Source: Palsa-504 sp963739615
GTDB taxonomy: Bacteria; Actinomycetota; Actinomycetes; Streptosporangiales; Streptosporangiaceae
Direction: 5' to 3'
DNA: 64,000 nucleotides
Assembly: GCA_963739615.1 (NCBI GenBank)
Contig: CAVUBD010000022.1
Location: 62,001 to 126,000, forward strand
In this document: positions 17,361 to 26,650 of the stretch, piece by piece
Numbering within the stretch: the stretch's first letter is position 1
Layout of the letters: each line of letters begins with the position of its first letter
The notes under the pieces: model-generated
What the model saw: the letters and a program-made list of their open reading frames with translations, nothing else
Told to the model about the DNA's origin: nothing
Databases searched by the model: none
Made by a program: the position numbers and the translations under genes

Positions 17361-18482
17361 CTAAGGGGCCACGATCCAGCTCCGGTGCTGGTCCGCGAGG
17401 CGGCTGACCAGGTGAGCGGAGCCGCGTTCCTTGGCCAGCTGCCGGTCCCGTTCGGAGATCGGGACGACCCACAGCCAGCGGACGGGGTCCCCGCCGAAGG
17501 CGAAGCCGGACAGGTCAGGCGGCTCAGGCCCGGGCAGCGTGCCGGGGGAGTCGAGCAGCAGGACCGACCCGTAGCCCTCGCCGGCGCCAAGCGGGAACGT
17601 CGAAGGCTCGTGATACCAGCGGACGCTGTGGCCGGGCCCGAACCACGTCACGGCCCGCCACGGGTAGGTGGCCAGCCACAGGAACACCCGGGCGGCTTGC
17701 GCGCTCGGCAGCGTGGTGGCGATCGCGAGCTCGATCCTCGCGTACCCGCTCGGATCCTCAAGGACCTGCTCCACCACGGGCATCCGCTGGCAGCTCATGC
17801 CCACGGTGGACAGGACCGTGTAGGGACGGCGCGGGCCCGAGGGCCGTTCGGTCACGCCGGTGAGCGGCTGGTTGCCTGCCGACGCGTCCCAGTAGTGCCC
17901 GCCCGGGCCGAGCCTGGGCAGCAGGTGGCCCATGAGCGACTGCTGGAACTGGCCCCACCCGCTAGCCGACTGCCGCCAGCGCCAGTAGGCCCGGGACCGC
18001 TCCAGCCGGGGCGCGAACCCTTCCATGGCGTCGTCGAGCGACCAGCCGAACGGCGTCTGGCCGATCACGTCGCTGCTGTAGCCGGGCATCCCGCGGTCCA
18101 TATCAGACCAGCCCGCAATCACCGCGATCGGCCGCCCGTGCTCGAAGATCGCAACCCCGTCGCCTTCCTCGAACCACAGTGCCTGCAGCGCGTTCGCCTG
18201 CAGCGGCGGCCGGCCACCGGGGTGCTTGGTCCGCCCGGCCGGCATCAGCGGCACGCGGCCGGCGTCGAGCCTGGCCTGGTCGGCGCCGGACGGCGCGGGC
18301 CGGTGGTTGGCGATCCAGGTCGCCGAGATCGCGGCGGTGTCGTCGTGCAGGTAGGCGGCTGTGGTCAGGCCGTCGTACTCGACGATGACCTTACGGCTTC
18401 CGTAGGGGCTGAAACTCTCGAGCAGCGTGACCGGCGGCCGCGGCTGGCTGGGCCTGCTGGCTTCTGAGAACGACGTGCCCAT
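17361..18482 (-). CDS. Suppressor-of-fused (SUFU) domain protein
   Basis: 373-residue protein. The C-terminal half resembles the bacterial SUFU domain: VLSTVGMSCQRMPV, IELAIATTLP, FGPGHSVRWYHEPSTFPLG, SVLLLDSPG and WVVPISERDRQLAKERG. The N-terminal half carries an unrecognised region with EYDGLTTAAYLHDDTAA and a Trp-rich middle. Bacterial SUFU proteins are often proposed to be immunity proteins of polymorphic toxin systems, but no toxin gene is adjacent. It lies alone, convergent with cdsA and divergent from rlmN. The family call is from pattern recognition and moderately certain. Confidence 0.65.
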   Translation of the reverse strand: MGTSFSEASRPSQPRPPVTLLESFSPYGSRKVIVEYDGLTTAAYLHDDTAAISATWIANHRPAPSGADQARLDAGRVPLMPAGRTKHPGGRPPLQANALQALWFEEGDGVAIFEHGRPIAVIAGWSDMDRGMPGYSSDVIGQTPFGWSLDDAMEGFAPRLERSRAYWRWRQSASGWGQFQQSLMGHLLPRLGPGGHYWDASAGNQPLTGVTERPSGPRRPYTVLSTVGMSCQRMPVVEQVLEDPSGYARIELAIATTLPSAQAARVFLWLATYPWRAVTWFGPGHSVRWYHEPSTFPLGAGEGYGSVLLLDSPGTLPGPEPPDLSGFAFGGDPVRWLWVVPISERDRQLAKERGSAHLVSRLADQHRSWIVAP

Positions 18483-18608
18483 GACACGAAATGTACTGAC
18501 TCAATCGCAGCGCTCAAACTCCTGACGGCCGCGAGACCGCAGCAAGCGCGAATCCTGCGCCCTATCCTGGGATGACCGCAAAAAACTTTTTATTCCGAAC
18601 GGAGCGGC

Positions 18609-19862
18609 GTGTCACGTCCCGGACCCCCGTCAACGGATCGAGTGGTATCAGAAGAACCGCGCGATCCCGTCGAGCTCACCCTGACCGGGCTCGCTCCAGA
18701 GGGGGCTGCGAGCCGTACCGGATCGCGGGCCGGGTCGCAGGCGAGCTCGCAGGCCGGATCGGAGGCCGGGCCGAAGGCTCGGCGTCCGGGCGCCGGGCGG
18801 CCGCCGCGCCACCTGGCCGACATGCCGCTGGCCGAGCGCCGGGCCGCGGTGGCCGGACTCGGCCAGCCGCCGTTCCGGGCCAGCCAGCTGTCCAGGCACT
18901 TCTTCGGCCGGTACACCGACCAGCCGGACGAGATGACCGACCTGCCGCGGGCGTCCCGCGACGCGCTGGCGCAGGCCCTGCTGCCCCGGCTGCTGACGCC
19001 GGAACGCGAGCTGGCCTGCGACGACGGGACCACCCGCAAGACCTTGTGGCGGACGTTCGACGGGGCGCTGGTGGAATCGGTCCTGATGCGCTACCCGGAC
19101 CGGGTCACGATGTGCGTGTCGTCGCAGGCAGGCTGCGGGATGGGGTGCCCGTTCTGCGCGACAGGCCAGGCGGGCCTGACCCGCAACCTGTCCACGGCCG
19201 AGATCGTGGGCCAGGTGGTGGCAGGCGCACGGCTGCTCGCGGCGGGCCAGGTGCCTGGCGGCCGCGGCCGGGTCTCCAACGTGGTGTTCATGGGCATGGG
19301 GGAGCCGCTGGCCAATTACGCCAGCGTCGTGGCCGCGGTCCGCAGGCTGACCGAGCCCGTGCCGGAAGGCATGGGCATCTCCCAGCGCTCGGTCACGGTC
19401 TCCACGGTGGGCCTGGTGCCGGCCATCAGCCGGCTGGCCGCCGAAGGCCTCTCGGTGACGCTGGCCGTGTCCCTGCACGCCCCGGACGACGAACTGCGGG
19501 ACACCCTGGTGCCGGTTAACCGGCGGTGGCAGGTCGCCGAGGTGCTGGCCGCCGCGTGGGATTATGCCGAGGCCACCGGCCGTCGCATCTCGGTGGAGTA
19601 CGCCCTGATCAAAGACGTCAACGACCAGGCGTGGCGGGCTGACCTGCTGGGCTCGCTGCTGGCCGGACGGCTCGTGCACGTCAACCTGATCCCGCTGAAC
19701 CCGACCCCCGGGTCGAAGTGGACGGCGTCGCGGCCCGCCGCCCAGCGCGAGTTCGTGCGCCGCCTGGAGGCCCGCGGGGTGCCGGTCACGGTGCGGGACA
19801 CCAGGGGCCGCGAGATCGACGGCGCCTGCGGTCAGCTGGCCGCGGCGTCAGCCAGCCAGTGA
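18609..19862 (+). CDS. rlmN: 23S rRNA/tRNA adenine-C2 methyltransferase RlmN
   Basis: Radical-SAM methyltransferase that modifies A2503 of 23S rRNA and A37 of some tRNAs. The 417-residue product has the Cx3Cx2C cluster at Cys176, Cys180 and Cys183 (AGCGMGCPFC), the GMGEPL motif, VSLHAPDDELR, and a late catalytic Cys in DGACGQL. Residues 1-68 are a low-complexity Ser/Gly/Arg/Pro tail not needed for the fold. The GTG at 18609 follows a GGAG. The upstream AT-rich stretch carries a diverged copy of a motif seen twice elsewhere in the window. Confidence 0.95.
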   Translation: MSRPGPPSTDRVVSEEPRDPVELTLTGLAPEGAASRTGSRAGSQASSQAGSEAGPKARRPGAGRPPRHLADMPLAERRAAVAGLGQPPFRASQLSRHFFGRYTDQPDEMTDLPRASRDALAQALLPRLLTPERELACDDGTTRKTLWRTFDGALVESVLMRYPDRVTMCVSSQAGCGMGCPFCATGQAGLTRNLSTAEIVGQVVAGARLLAAGQVPGGRGRVSNVVFMGMGEPLANYASVVAAVRRLTEPVPEGMGISQRSVTVSTVGLVPAISRLAAEGLSVTLAVSLHAPDDELRDTLVPVNRRWQVAEVLAAAWDYAEATGRRISVEYALIKDVNDQAWRADLLGSLLAGRLVHVNLIPLNPTPGSKWTASRPAAQREFVRRLEARGVPVTVRDTRGREIDGACGQLAAASASQ

Positions 19863-19898
19863 GCCGGCCCGCGAGCCCGCCAGCGCGCGGCCGGGCCC

Positions 19899-20603
19899 GT
19901 GACCCGGCTTCGCCGGCTCCAGTGGCGAGCGGTGCACTGGGGGTGGGCCGCGGCGCAGCGAGCCGGGGCGGTGACGGCGGATACGCCCGCCGGACGGCGG
20001 TTCGCCGCGTTCGGCCGTGGCTCGATGGCGGCCTTCCCGCCCGGATCGGTGTTCGGGGAGCGCTCGATCGCGATCGGGGCGGACACGATCATCGGCGCGT
20101 CCGTCACCCTGTCGGCCGGGATGGTGCCCGGCCAGGATCTCGGCCCGGTGCCGGTGCTCCAGATCGGGGACCGGTGCGTGATCGGCCGGGGCAGCCACAT
20201 CGTGGCGCACCATTCGCTGGTGATCGGGGACGACGTCTTCACCGGCCCGTACGTCTACATCACCGACCAGAACCACGGCTACGCCGACCCGGACGTCCCG
20301 ATCGGGCGCCAGCTGCCGCGCAACGCCGCCGTCCGGATCGGCTCGGGCAGCTGGCTGGGAGCCGGGGCGGTCGTGCTGCCGGGAGCGTGCATCGGCCGCA
20401 ATGTCGTGATCGCGGCCGGCTCGGTGGTCCGCGGCGCGATCCCGGACCGGTGCGTGGTGGCCGGCGTCCCAGCCCGGGTGGTCCGGGCCTACTCCCCAGG
20501 CGACGGCTGGTCGCCGCCGCCAGGCTCAGCCCCCGCCCTTATCAACGCTCCCCTCGTCGAGCGCGGCGATGGCGTCGCGCAGTCGCCCCATCCGCCGGGT
20601 TAG
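19899..20603 (+). CDS. Left-handed beta-helix (hexapeptide) acyltransferase
   Basis: 234-residue hexapeptide-repeat acyltransferase. Imperfect [LIV]-G-x4 repeats run from about 45 to 190 (SIAIGADTIIGASVTLSAG, VLQIGDRCVIGRGSHIVAH, VRIGSGSWLGAGAVVLPG). The catalytic-type His region is HHSLVIGDDVFTGP, and the segment ITDQNHGYADPD resembles sugar O-acetyltransferases of the WbbJ type. The substrate is unknown. It starts with GTG 36 bases after rlmN. Its 3' end overlaps the oppositely oriented response regulator by 78 bases. Confidence 0.85.
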   Translation: MTRLRRLQWRAVHWGWAAAQRAGAVTADTPAGRRFAAFGRGSMAAFPPGSVFGERSIAIGADTIIGASVTLSAGMVPGQDLGPVPVLQIGDRCVIGRGSHIVAHHSLVIGDDVFTGPYVYITDQNHGYADPDVPIGRQLPRNAAVRIGSGSWLGAGAVVLPGACIGRNVVIAAGSVVRGAIPDRCVVAGVPARVVRAYSPGDGWSPPPGSAPALINAPLVERGDGVAQSPHPPG

Positions 20604-21143
20604 CCGCGCCGCCATTTCCTGTGCCTCGGGGTCCTTGGTCACCGCGGGCAGGTCGCGCAGCACGGCGGCCGTCTCCTCGACGGCCGCCAGCGGTCCGGAC
20701 AGCCGGTCAGCCAGCGACCGCTGGTCCCGTTCTCCGGCCTGATCGCGCTGCCTGGTGCCCCGCAGGTAGAGGTCGACGAACACCGACACCTTCGACTTGA
20801 GTACCCACGGGTCGAACGGCTTAGCCAGGTAGTCGACCGCGCCAGCGGCGTAGCTGCGGAAAGCCTGCTCCGGGGGCCCGATCGCGGCGGTCAGGAAGAT
20901 GATCGGCACGTCACGTGTCTTGGCGTGACGCTTGATCCGCGCGGCGGTCTCGAAGCCGTCCATCCCGGGCATGACGATGTCCAGCAGGACGACGGCGAAC
21001 TCGTCCGTGAGCAGGGCCTGCAGCGCCTGCTCACCGGAGCGGACGGGCACCAGGATCTGATTGAGGGAAGACAGGATGGCGTCCAGGGCGACCAGGTTCT
21101 CCATCCGGTCGTCGACCAGCAGGATTCGGGCCTGCCGCGACAC
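20526..21143 (-). CDS. Response regulator receiver protein with C-terminal helical tail
   Basis: 205-residue response regulator. The CheY-like receiver (1-125) has the acidic pocket Asp11/Asp12, phospho-acceptor Asp55 in VVLLDIVMPG, Thr85 and Lys108 in LAKPFDP. There is no DNA-binding domain. The C-terminal 80 residues are charged helices, perhaps for dimerisation or partner binding. No histidine kinase is adjacent, so it is an orphan here. It converges with and overlaps the acyltransferase gene. Confidence 0.9.
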   Translation of the reverse strand: MSRQARILLVDDRMENLVALDAILSSLNQILVPVRSGEQALQALLTDEFAVVLLDIVMPGMDGFETAARIKRHAKTRDVPIIFLTAAIGPPEQAFRSYAAGAVDYLAKPFDPWVLKSKVSVFVDLYLRGTRQRDQAGERDQRSLADRLSGPLAAVEETAAVLRDLPAVTKDPEAQEMAARLTRRMGRLRDAIAALDEGSVDKGGG

Positions 21144-21280
21144 TGGCTCACTTCCCTCTCGCTGCCCGCATATCTAGCAGCCCACCCCCGGCGGCTTGAT
21201 GCCATCGTCTCACGCTGCGACCGGCCCGCCTTTCTCCCTTCGGCTACATCACCTTTCTCCCTTCGGCGCATCGTCTTGCC

Positions 21281-21346
21281 CCTTCCGCTACGCCGTTTTG
21301 CCTCCTTCGGCTACGCCGTTTTGCCTCCTTCGGCTACGCCGTGGGC
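21281..21346. repeat. Three 23-bp tandem repeats
   Basis: Units of the form CCTTCGGCTACGCCGTTTTG at 21281-21303, 21304-21326 and a partial copy at 21327-21346. Related CCCTTCGGC pieces occur just upstream (21237-21280). The array runs into the 3' end of the leftward 147-residue gene, whose last codons and stop (21334) derive from it. The effect is probably a changed C-terminus. Confidence 0.8.
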
Positions 21347-21777
21347 TTTACCGTCCTGGCTCCCTTCGGCTTGACCGGCTTCTCCTGCTCCGGATAGGCC
21401 GCCGGGCCAGCCATCGCCGGCGTGAATACCTCCCCGCGCAAGGCGCGTTCGACCAGGCTGACCGCGCGGGCGGTGGCGGCCAGCCGCGCGCCTTCCTTGC
21501 GGTAGGCGGCGAGAACGGTATCGATGGCATGCGGCGGCAGCGTGCCGGCGAGCTCGGTCCGCGCCGTGCGGTAACCCTGGCGGGCGCCCTCGACACAGGC
21601 TTTCGAGTGGTACCTGGCCATGGCGGCGAGCGCCACCGGATAGCGGCGCAGCACGCCGTGCAGGCGGTAGTCGGGCGGCACGACGTCAAGCAGCCAGCCG
21701 ACGGCGGTGGACTCGAAGCCCTCGCTGCCTGGCGGGTGCACTCCGGCCGGCCACCCTGACGGTATATACGTGGCCAT
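21334..21777 (-). CDS. Conserved actinobacterial hypothetical protein
   Basis: 147-residue soluble protein that opens MATYIPSGWPAGVHPPGSEG and continues WLLDVVPPDYRLHGVLRRYP and ARQGYRTARTELAGTLPPHA. It resembles a protein family common in actinobacteria with no known function. It is mainly helical, with a basic/Pro-rich tail partly coded by the neighbouring tandem repeats. The intergenic region with the divergent lipoprotein gene contains an AT-rich inverted repeat AACGT...ACGTT (about 21799-21817) that may be a promoter or operator. Confidence 0.75.
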   Translation of the reverse strand: MATYIPSGWPAGVHPPGSEGFESTAVGWLLDVVPPDYRLHGVLRRYPVALAAMARYHSKACVEGARQGYRTARTELAGTLPPHAIDTVLAAYRKEGARLAATARAVSLVERALRGEVFTPAMAGPAAYPEQEKPVKPKGARTVKPTA

Positions 21778-21899
21778 GGTGACATCATACCCTAGATCGA
21801 ACGTTTATTCTATACGTTGAGTCAGTTACCCTGCCCGGAAGCGGCTCCGGCGGACGTTCCACCCAGAAGTAATCTCGTGCGCCGCGGAAGGGAAGGGAC

Positions 21900-23015
21900 A
21901 TGCGCGCCCTGGGACGCAGGGTGTACCTCGCGGCCCTGGTCGCCGCGCTCGGTACGGGAGTGACCGCGTGCGGCTCCGCCAGCACGGCCGGAGGGCGCGC
22001 CGCAGCCAGCACGTCAGGATCGCCGCAGGTCGCGGCCATCAGCCGCGATGTCTCGTTCATGGTTGACGGCACCACCACCTACGGGACGCTCGATGTCCCC
22101 GCGCACCGGGCCGGCCAGCATCTCGCCGCCGCGCTGCTGCTGGCAGGGAGCGGACCCACCGACCGCGACGGGGACAACGCCGGCGCGGGCCTCACCCCGC
22201 ACGTCCTCCGGCTGATCGCGGGTGTCCTGGCCGGCGACGGCATCATGAGCCTGAGATTCGACAAGTACTTCAGCGGCCAGACCGGCGGCGGCACCTTTGC
22301 CGCCCACCCGGGCTCCATCGGCCTGGCCGCCTTCATCGGCCAGGCCGACGCGGCCTACGCCTTGCTCCGGGCCCAGCCGCAGGCCGCTACCGGGCGGATG
22401 CTGGTCGTCGGGCACAGCGAAGGCGCGATGTACACGCTGCTGGTGGCCGAGTCGGTGTCGCCGCGCCCGGCCGGACTGGCCCTGATCGAGCCGCAGGACG
22501 AACGGCTGCTCAGCCTGGTCCAGCTCCAGACGGACGAGCAGATCAATGCGGCCGTCAGTCAGGGCACGCTGACCGCGGCCAGCGGCCGGCGGAACGCGGC
22601 CGGGGTACAGCGGGCCGTCGCCGAATTCCGGGCCGGGCGGCCGGTGAGCACCGCCGGCCTGGCGCCAGGCGTGCTTGGGCTACTCTCGCCCGTGATCCTC
22701 GCCCCGGCGAACGCGCGCTACGTGCGCTCGGACGACGCGGTTTATCCCCCTTCCGTCGCGGCCCGGCTCCCGGCCGGCACGAGGGTCCTGGTCACGGACG
22801 GCACGCGGGACGCCAACGTCCCGCTCAGCACGATCAGACCTCTGGTCAGGGCCCTGGCGGCGGCCGGGACCAGCGGCCCGGGGCTGCGCGTGCTGACGGG
22901 CGTCGATCACCTCCTGCACCTGCCCGGCGTCGCGGCGAACGACCAGATCCTCGCCCCGTCAGCGGTCGCCGCCCTGCGGGCCTGGGCGCAGCCCTACGCC
23001 GCCAACGGCACATGA
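21900..23015 (+). CDS. Lipoprotein alpha/beta hydrolase
   Basis: 371-residue exported lipoprotein. The signal peptide (about 1-23) ends in a lipobox GVTACGS. The body is an alpha/beta hydrolase with nucleophile motif GHSEG, an oxyanion LLLAGSGPTDRDGDN segment, an acid in TDGTRDANVP and the catalytic His in GVDHLLHLPG. It resembles bacterial peptidase- or esterase-type hydrolases, substrate unknown. It stands alone between divergent and convergent genes. Confidence 0.85.
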   Translation: MRALGRRVYLAALVAALGTGVTACGSASTAGGRAAASTSGSPQVAAISRDVSFMVDGTTTYGTLDVPAHRAGQHLAAALLLAGSGPTDRDGDNAGAGLTPHVLRLIAGVLAGDGIMSLRFDKYFSGQTGGGTFAAHPGSIGLAAFIGQADAAYALLRAQPQAATGRMLVVGHSEGAMYTLLVAESVSPRPAGLALIEPQDERLLSLVQLQTDEQINAAVSQGTLTAASGRRNAAGVQRAVAEFRAGRPVSTAGLAPGVLGLLSPVILAPANARYVRSDDAVYPPSVAARLPAGTRVLVTDGTRDANVPLSTIRPLVRALAAAGTSGPGLRVLTGVDHLLHLPGVAANDQILAPSAVAALRAWAQPYAANGT

Positions 23016-23062
23016 AACCGTGGTTACACGATCACCCAGCGCCCTGAAATCGCGGTTTCATG
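23011..23062. terminator. Inverted repeat between convergent genes
   Basis: Perfect 10-bp arms CATGAAACCG (23011-23020) and CGGTTTCATG (23053-23062), 32 bases apart, lie between the hydrolase stop and the end of the leftward LuxR-type gene. It may be a bidirectional terminator, although the loop is long. Confidence 0.5.
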
Positions 23063-23067
23063 CCGCG

Positions 23068-26000
23068 CTAACCGCTCGTACCTGGGGCGTGCGGCGGGGC
23101 TGGTGGAGGGGAAGGGGCGCGTGGGGGGAAGAGGTGCAGCGCGCGGGCGCGGGCGGCGGCTTCGCCGCGGCTGGCGGCACCGAGCTTGCCGAGGATGTTG
23201 GACACGTGCACGCTGGCCGTTTTCGGCGAGATGAAGAGCTCGGCGGCAATCTCCCGGTTGCTGCGCCCGGCCGCGACCAGGCGCAGCACTTCGAGTTCGC
23301 GTCTGGTCAGGCCGAGTTCGCCGCTTCCAGCCTCCCGGTCGCCAGATCCGCCCGCCGCCTGGGCCGCCGTCCCGCGGTCGTCCGGGCGGGCCCGCCTGAT
23401 CCCGGCTCGCCGCGCCAGGATCGCGATCTGCTCGCCAAGCGGCTGTGCGCCGAGATCGGCCGCCAGCGGGCCGGCCCGCTGCAGCCTGGCCGCCGCGGCG
23501 TCACGGTCCGCGCCGGCGAGCGCGGCCTCCGCCGCGTGCAGCAGCGCCTGGGCGAGCGGATGGGGTTCGCCGACCGCGGCCCAGGCGGCGGCGGCCCGGT
23601 CCCAGGCCGCGAGCAGGACCCCGGGAGAAAGCGGATCGCCTGAAGCACGGGAAGGGGCGGCCAGCAGGTAGCCCGTGTGCGCGTCGGCCGCGGCGAACGT
23701 CAGTTGCTGGGCCTGCTGAACCGGGCCGCACGACTCCAGCTTCTCCGCGGTCGCGCGCAGCCGGTCCGCGGCCGCGCCGGCACCGTCGCGGAGCCCTTCG
23801 TCTTGAGCGACGACGGCCTGCCGGGCGGCGCCGAGGACGGCCATGATCCCGGCAGTCATTACCGGCCAGGCGTACCTTGGGCTGCTGCCGGGCAGGTCAA
23901 AACGGTCCGCGGCGGCCCGCGCGGCTGCGATCGCGGCGGCCGGCCCTTCGGTGTCGAGGGCAACCAGGATCTCCAGCCGGGCCAGCGGAAGCTGATACTG
24001 GTCCTCATAGCCAGCCGAGCGCAGCATGTCACGCGCCGCCGCCGCCGCCCGGCCGGCCGCGGCGAGGTCGCCCCGGGCCGCGGCGATGGTCCCGACCATC
24101 AGCTGCAGTATGGTCCGGTGTATCGGCCCGCGGGAGAGGTAGAGCTCAATCGCCCCGTTGGCGACCTTGACCGCCTCGTCCCAGCGGCCAAGCGCGAACA
24201 GCGGTTCGGCCTGGTTGATCGCGAGCAGGCTGCCTGAGGTGCGGGACAGTCGTTGCGAATCCGCGCTCACGGCCGCACGGCGGGCCGCCTCGGCGGCGAG
24301 TTCGTGCTCACCCGCGCCCTCGAGCAGGTGCGACTCGTGAACGGCGGCCTTCAGCAGCACGTCTTCGGACCCGCTCCGCTTGCCCATGGCGCGCGCCTGC
24401 CTGACCAGCTCGATGGGACCGCTGCCCGGTCCTGCCTGTTGACCCGGGTCGGCGTGGAACATCGCCAGCGTCAGCAGCGCGTTCGCCTCGCATGCCTCGT
24501 CCCCGACCTGGCGGGCCAGGGCCAGGGCCTCATCGGCGTAGGACCGCTCGTCGGCCACCGCGGGCGCGCAGCGGGCGAGGAACAGCAGAATATTAATGCG
24601 GATCGCCGGGGCTACCTCGCCGGGCACCAAGGCCAGCGCATCGTGCAGATCCTGCGTGTAGTCATGGCGGCCTAGTTTCATCCTGAAGTTGCTGCGATCC
24701 TCGAGCAGCCGCGCGACGCGAACCGGCTCGGCCGCGGGGTCCAGCTCCTTCAGGGCCGAGGTCGCCAGCGCGACGCCGCGTTCGAGCTCCCCGGCGTCGT
24801 GGGCCGCGCAGGTGGCCTCTTCCAGGACGCGCGCGTGGTCCGCGCCGATACGCACCTGCGCGTCAGGCACCTGGTCCCAGAGCGCGAGGACCCGGGCCAG
24901 CAGCGAAAGCCGCTCGGCGGCCGCCACGGCCCGGCCCGCCTGCGCCGCCGCCTGCCAGGAGGCGATCAGCGCCCAGGCCGAGTCGTGCGCGGAGTGCCAG
25001 TGGTGCGCCATCTCGATGGCGGCCCGGCCGGGCGGGACCAGCGCCGGGTCGGCGTCGATGGCCGCGGCGAAGCGGCCGTGCAGCCGGCCGTGCTCGCCCG
25101 GCAGCAGGTCCTCGTGCACGGCCTCGCGGATAAGCTCGTGCCGGAACGCGTAGCCGTCCGCCTGGGCCCGCAGCACGTTGGCGAGCACGGCCGGCCGCAG
25201 TGCCCGGATCAGCGCATCGTCGTCCAGGCCGCTCACGGCGGCGAGCAGCGCGTGCCCCGTCATCGAGCCGCCCGCGCTGGCGATCCGCAGTACCTCCTGC
25301 GTGTCTTCCGGCAGGCGGCGCACGCTGTCGATCAGCAGGTCGCGAAGCGACTCCGGCAGGGCCGAGCTCAGCTCGCCGTCACAGCACAGCAGGGTCTCCA
25401 CGAAGAGCGGATTTCCCTGCGACCGGCGGTAAAGCGCCTCGGTCAGGTCCTCGGCAGGCTCGCGGCCGAGGATACGGATCGCCAGCTCGCCGGTGTCGTG
25501 CCTGCTGAGCCGTTGCAGCTCGATCCGTTCCACCCAGTCGAACCGGTCGAGCGCCGCCAGCAGCGGCCGCAGCGGATGGGTCCGGTGCAGTTCGTCGGAC
25601 CGGAACGTGACCACGATCAGCAGGCCGCTGATCGCCCGCTGGTTGCCGATGAGGAACGTCAGCAGGTCCCGGCTCGACCGGTCAGCCCAGTGCGCGTCCT
25701 CGATAACCAGCACCACCGGCGAGTGCCTGGCCAGGTGCTGGAGCGCGGCGAGCACCTCCTCGAACAACCGTGCCCGCGCCTCGCCGGGGTCGCCGCCCGC
25801 GCCAGGCTCGTCCGGTTCCCCCAGCTCAGGCAGCAGCCGGGCCAGCCCCCGCGTGGTCCGGCCTGGCAGCATCGCGGCCACCGCGTCCGCCCCCATGTCA
25901 TGCACCAGGTCGCGAAGCACGGCGGTGAACGGCGCGAAGGGCAGCCCGTCGGTCCCGAGCTCCAGGCAGCCCCCGGTCAGGACCCGTGCCCCCGCGCCGG

Positions 26001-26238
26001 CCGGCCCCGCGCCGAACTCCCCGACCAGCCGGGACTTGCCGACGCCGGCTTCCCCGCCGAGCAGGACAGCCGACGGCCTGCCCTGGCGCGCGCTGGCGAA
26101 AGCGGCGTCCAGGGCGGCCATCTGCTCACCGCGCCCGACCAGGGCGGGACTGGATGCTCGCCCGCTCATCTCCGGACCTAGCATGCCACGCTGGTCTGAC
26201 ATTCCGGAAAGGTCGCGGCGCCCCGCGGCGGCGGTCAT
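23068..26238 (-). CDS. LAL-type LuxR family regulator with N-terminal AAA ATPase
   Basis: Large (1056-residue) ATP-binding LuxR-type regulator. It has an N-terminal ATPase with Walker A GGEAGVGKS (61-69), a Walker B-like VVLVIEDAHWADRSS, a long TPR-like helical middle, and a C-terminal LuxR helix-turn-helix (LTRRELEVLRLVAAGRSNREIAAELF, then SPKTASVHVSNILGKL). LAL regulators activate catabolic or secondary-metabolite genes in response to a small molecule. No biosynthetic cluster is adjacent, so the target is unknown. An 83-residue gene lies 6 bases upstream and may be co-transcribed. Confidence 0.93.
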   Translation of the reverse strand: MTAAAGRRDLSGMSDQRGMLGPEMSGRASSPALVGRGEQMAALDAAFASARQGRPSAVLLGGEAGVGKSRLVGEFGAGPAGAGARVLTGGCLELGTDGLPFAPFTAVLRDLVHDMGADAVAAMLPGRTTRGLARLLPELGEPDEPGAGGDPGEARARLFEEVLAALQHLARHSPVVLVIEDAHWADRSSRDLLTFLIGNQRAISGLLIVVTFRSDELHRTHPLRPLLAALDRFDWVERIELQRLSRHDTGELAIRILGREPAEDLTEALYRRSQGNPLFVETLLCCDGELSSALPESLRDLLIDSVRRLPEDTQEVLRIASAGGSMTGHALLAAVSGLDDDALIRALRPAVLANVLRAQADGYAFRHELIREAVHEDLLPGEHGRLHGRFAAAIDADPALVPPGRAAIEMAHHWHSAHDSAWALIASWQAAAQAGRAVAAAERLSLLARVLALWDQVPDAQVRIGADHARVLEEATCAAHDAGELERGVALATSALKELDPAAEPVRVARLLEDRSNFRMKLGRHDYTQDLHDALALVPGEVAPAIRINILLFLARCAPAVADERSYADEALALARQVGDEACEANALLTLAMFHADPGQQAGPGSGPIELVRQARAMGKRSGSEDVLLKAAVHESHLLEGAGEHELAAEAARRAAVSADSQRLSRTSGSLLAINQAEPLFALGRWDEAVKVANGAIELYLSRGPIHRTILQLMVGTIAAARGDLAAAGRAAAAARDMLRSAGYEDQYQLPLARLEILVALDTEGPAAAIAAARAAADRFDLPGSSPRYAWPVMTAGIMAVLGAARQAVVAQDEGLRDGAGAAADRLRATAEKLESCGPVQQAQQLTFAAADAHTGYLLAAPSRASGDPLSPGVLLAAWDRAAAAWAAVGEPHPLAQALLHAAEAALAGADRDAAAARLQRAGPLAADLGAQPLGEQIAILARRAGIRRARPDDRGTAAQAAGGSGDREAGSGELGLTRRELEVLRLVAAGRSNREIAAELFISPKTASVHVSNILGKLGAASRGEAAARARALHLFPPRAPSPPPAPPHAPGTSG

Positions 26239-26244
26239 GACGGC

Positions 26245-26496
26245 TTAGGCGGCGCGGCCTGTGCTTGGTACCCGGCCCGGCCGGCCGGCCACCTCGTCCT
26301 CGGCCGACGGCACGCGGAACGAGCCGTCCACGTAGTCGGGAATGGCCGGAACGACGAACGCGTCCGGCGCCCTGGTTCCGCGTCGCCTGGCTCGCCGTTC
26401 CTTGCTCGCCATCCGGGCGAGCATGCCCTGATGCGCCCGCTCCCGCATCTCGCGGCCGCGCTGCGCGGTTAGCTCACGGAGAATCTCGGGATGCAT
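26245..26496 (-). CDS. Small hypothetical protein upstream of the LAL regulator
   Basis: 83 residues: a basic, helical N-terminal half (MHPEILRELTAQRGREMRER, rich in Arg and Glu) and a Pro/Gly/Asp-rich tail. The ATG follows a strong GAGGAGGAA site. It ends 6 bases before the LAL gene, implying one transcript. I do not recognise the family. The strong ribosome-binding site and tight spacing make it more likely real than chance. Confidence 0.6.
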   Translation of the reverse strand: MHPEILRELTAQRGREMRERAHQGMLARMASKERRARRRGTRAPDAFVVPAIPDYVDGSFRVPSAEDEVAGRPGRVPSTGRAA

Positions 26497-26650
26497 GGTT
26501 CCTCCTCGGCCCCCGGGGAACCTCGTTCGGTTCCCGCATGCTCAAGACTCGCCGTAAGGCCCCGCCCTCGGCATCGGACGAATTCCTTATCTTCGGCGCC
26601 CAGCACGGCTTAGGCCCGTGTAAGATCCCCCTGGTCCGTTCTAAGCCGTC

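Noticed and set aside
24799..26181. Long rightward open frame of 460 codons antisense to the LAL gene
   Set aside because: It follows from third-position G/C bias of the real gene; the translation has no protein-like motifs and no ribosome-binding site.
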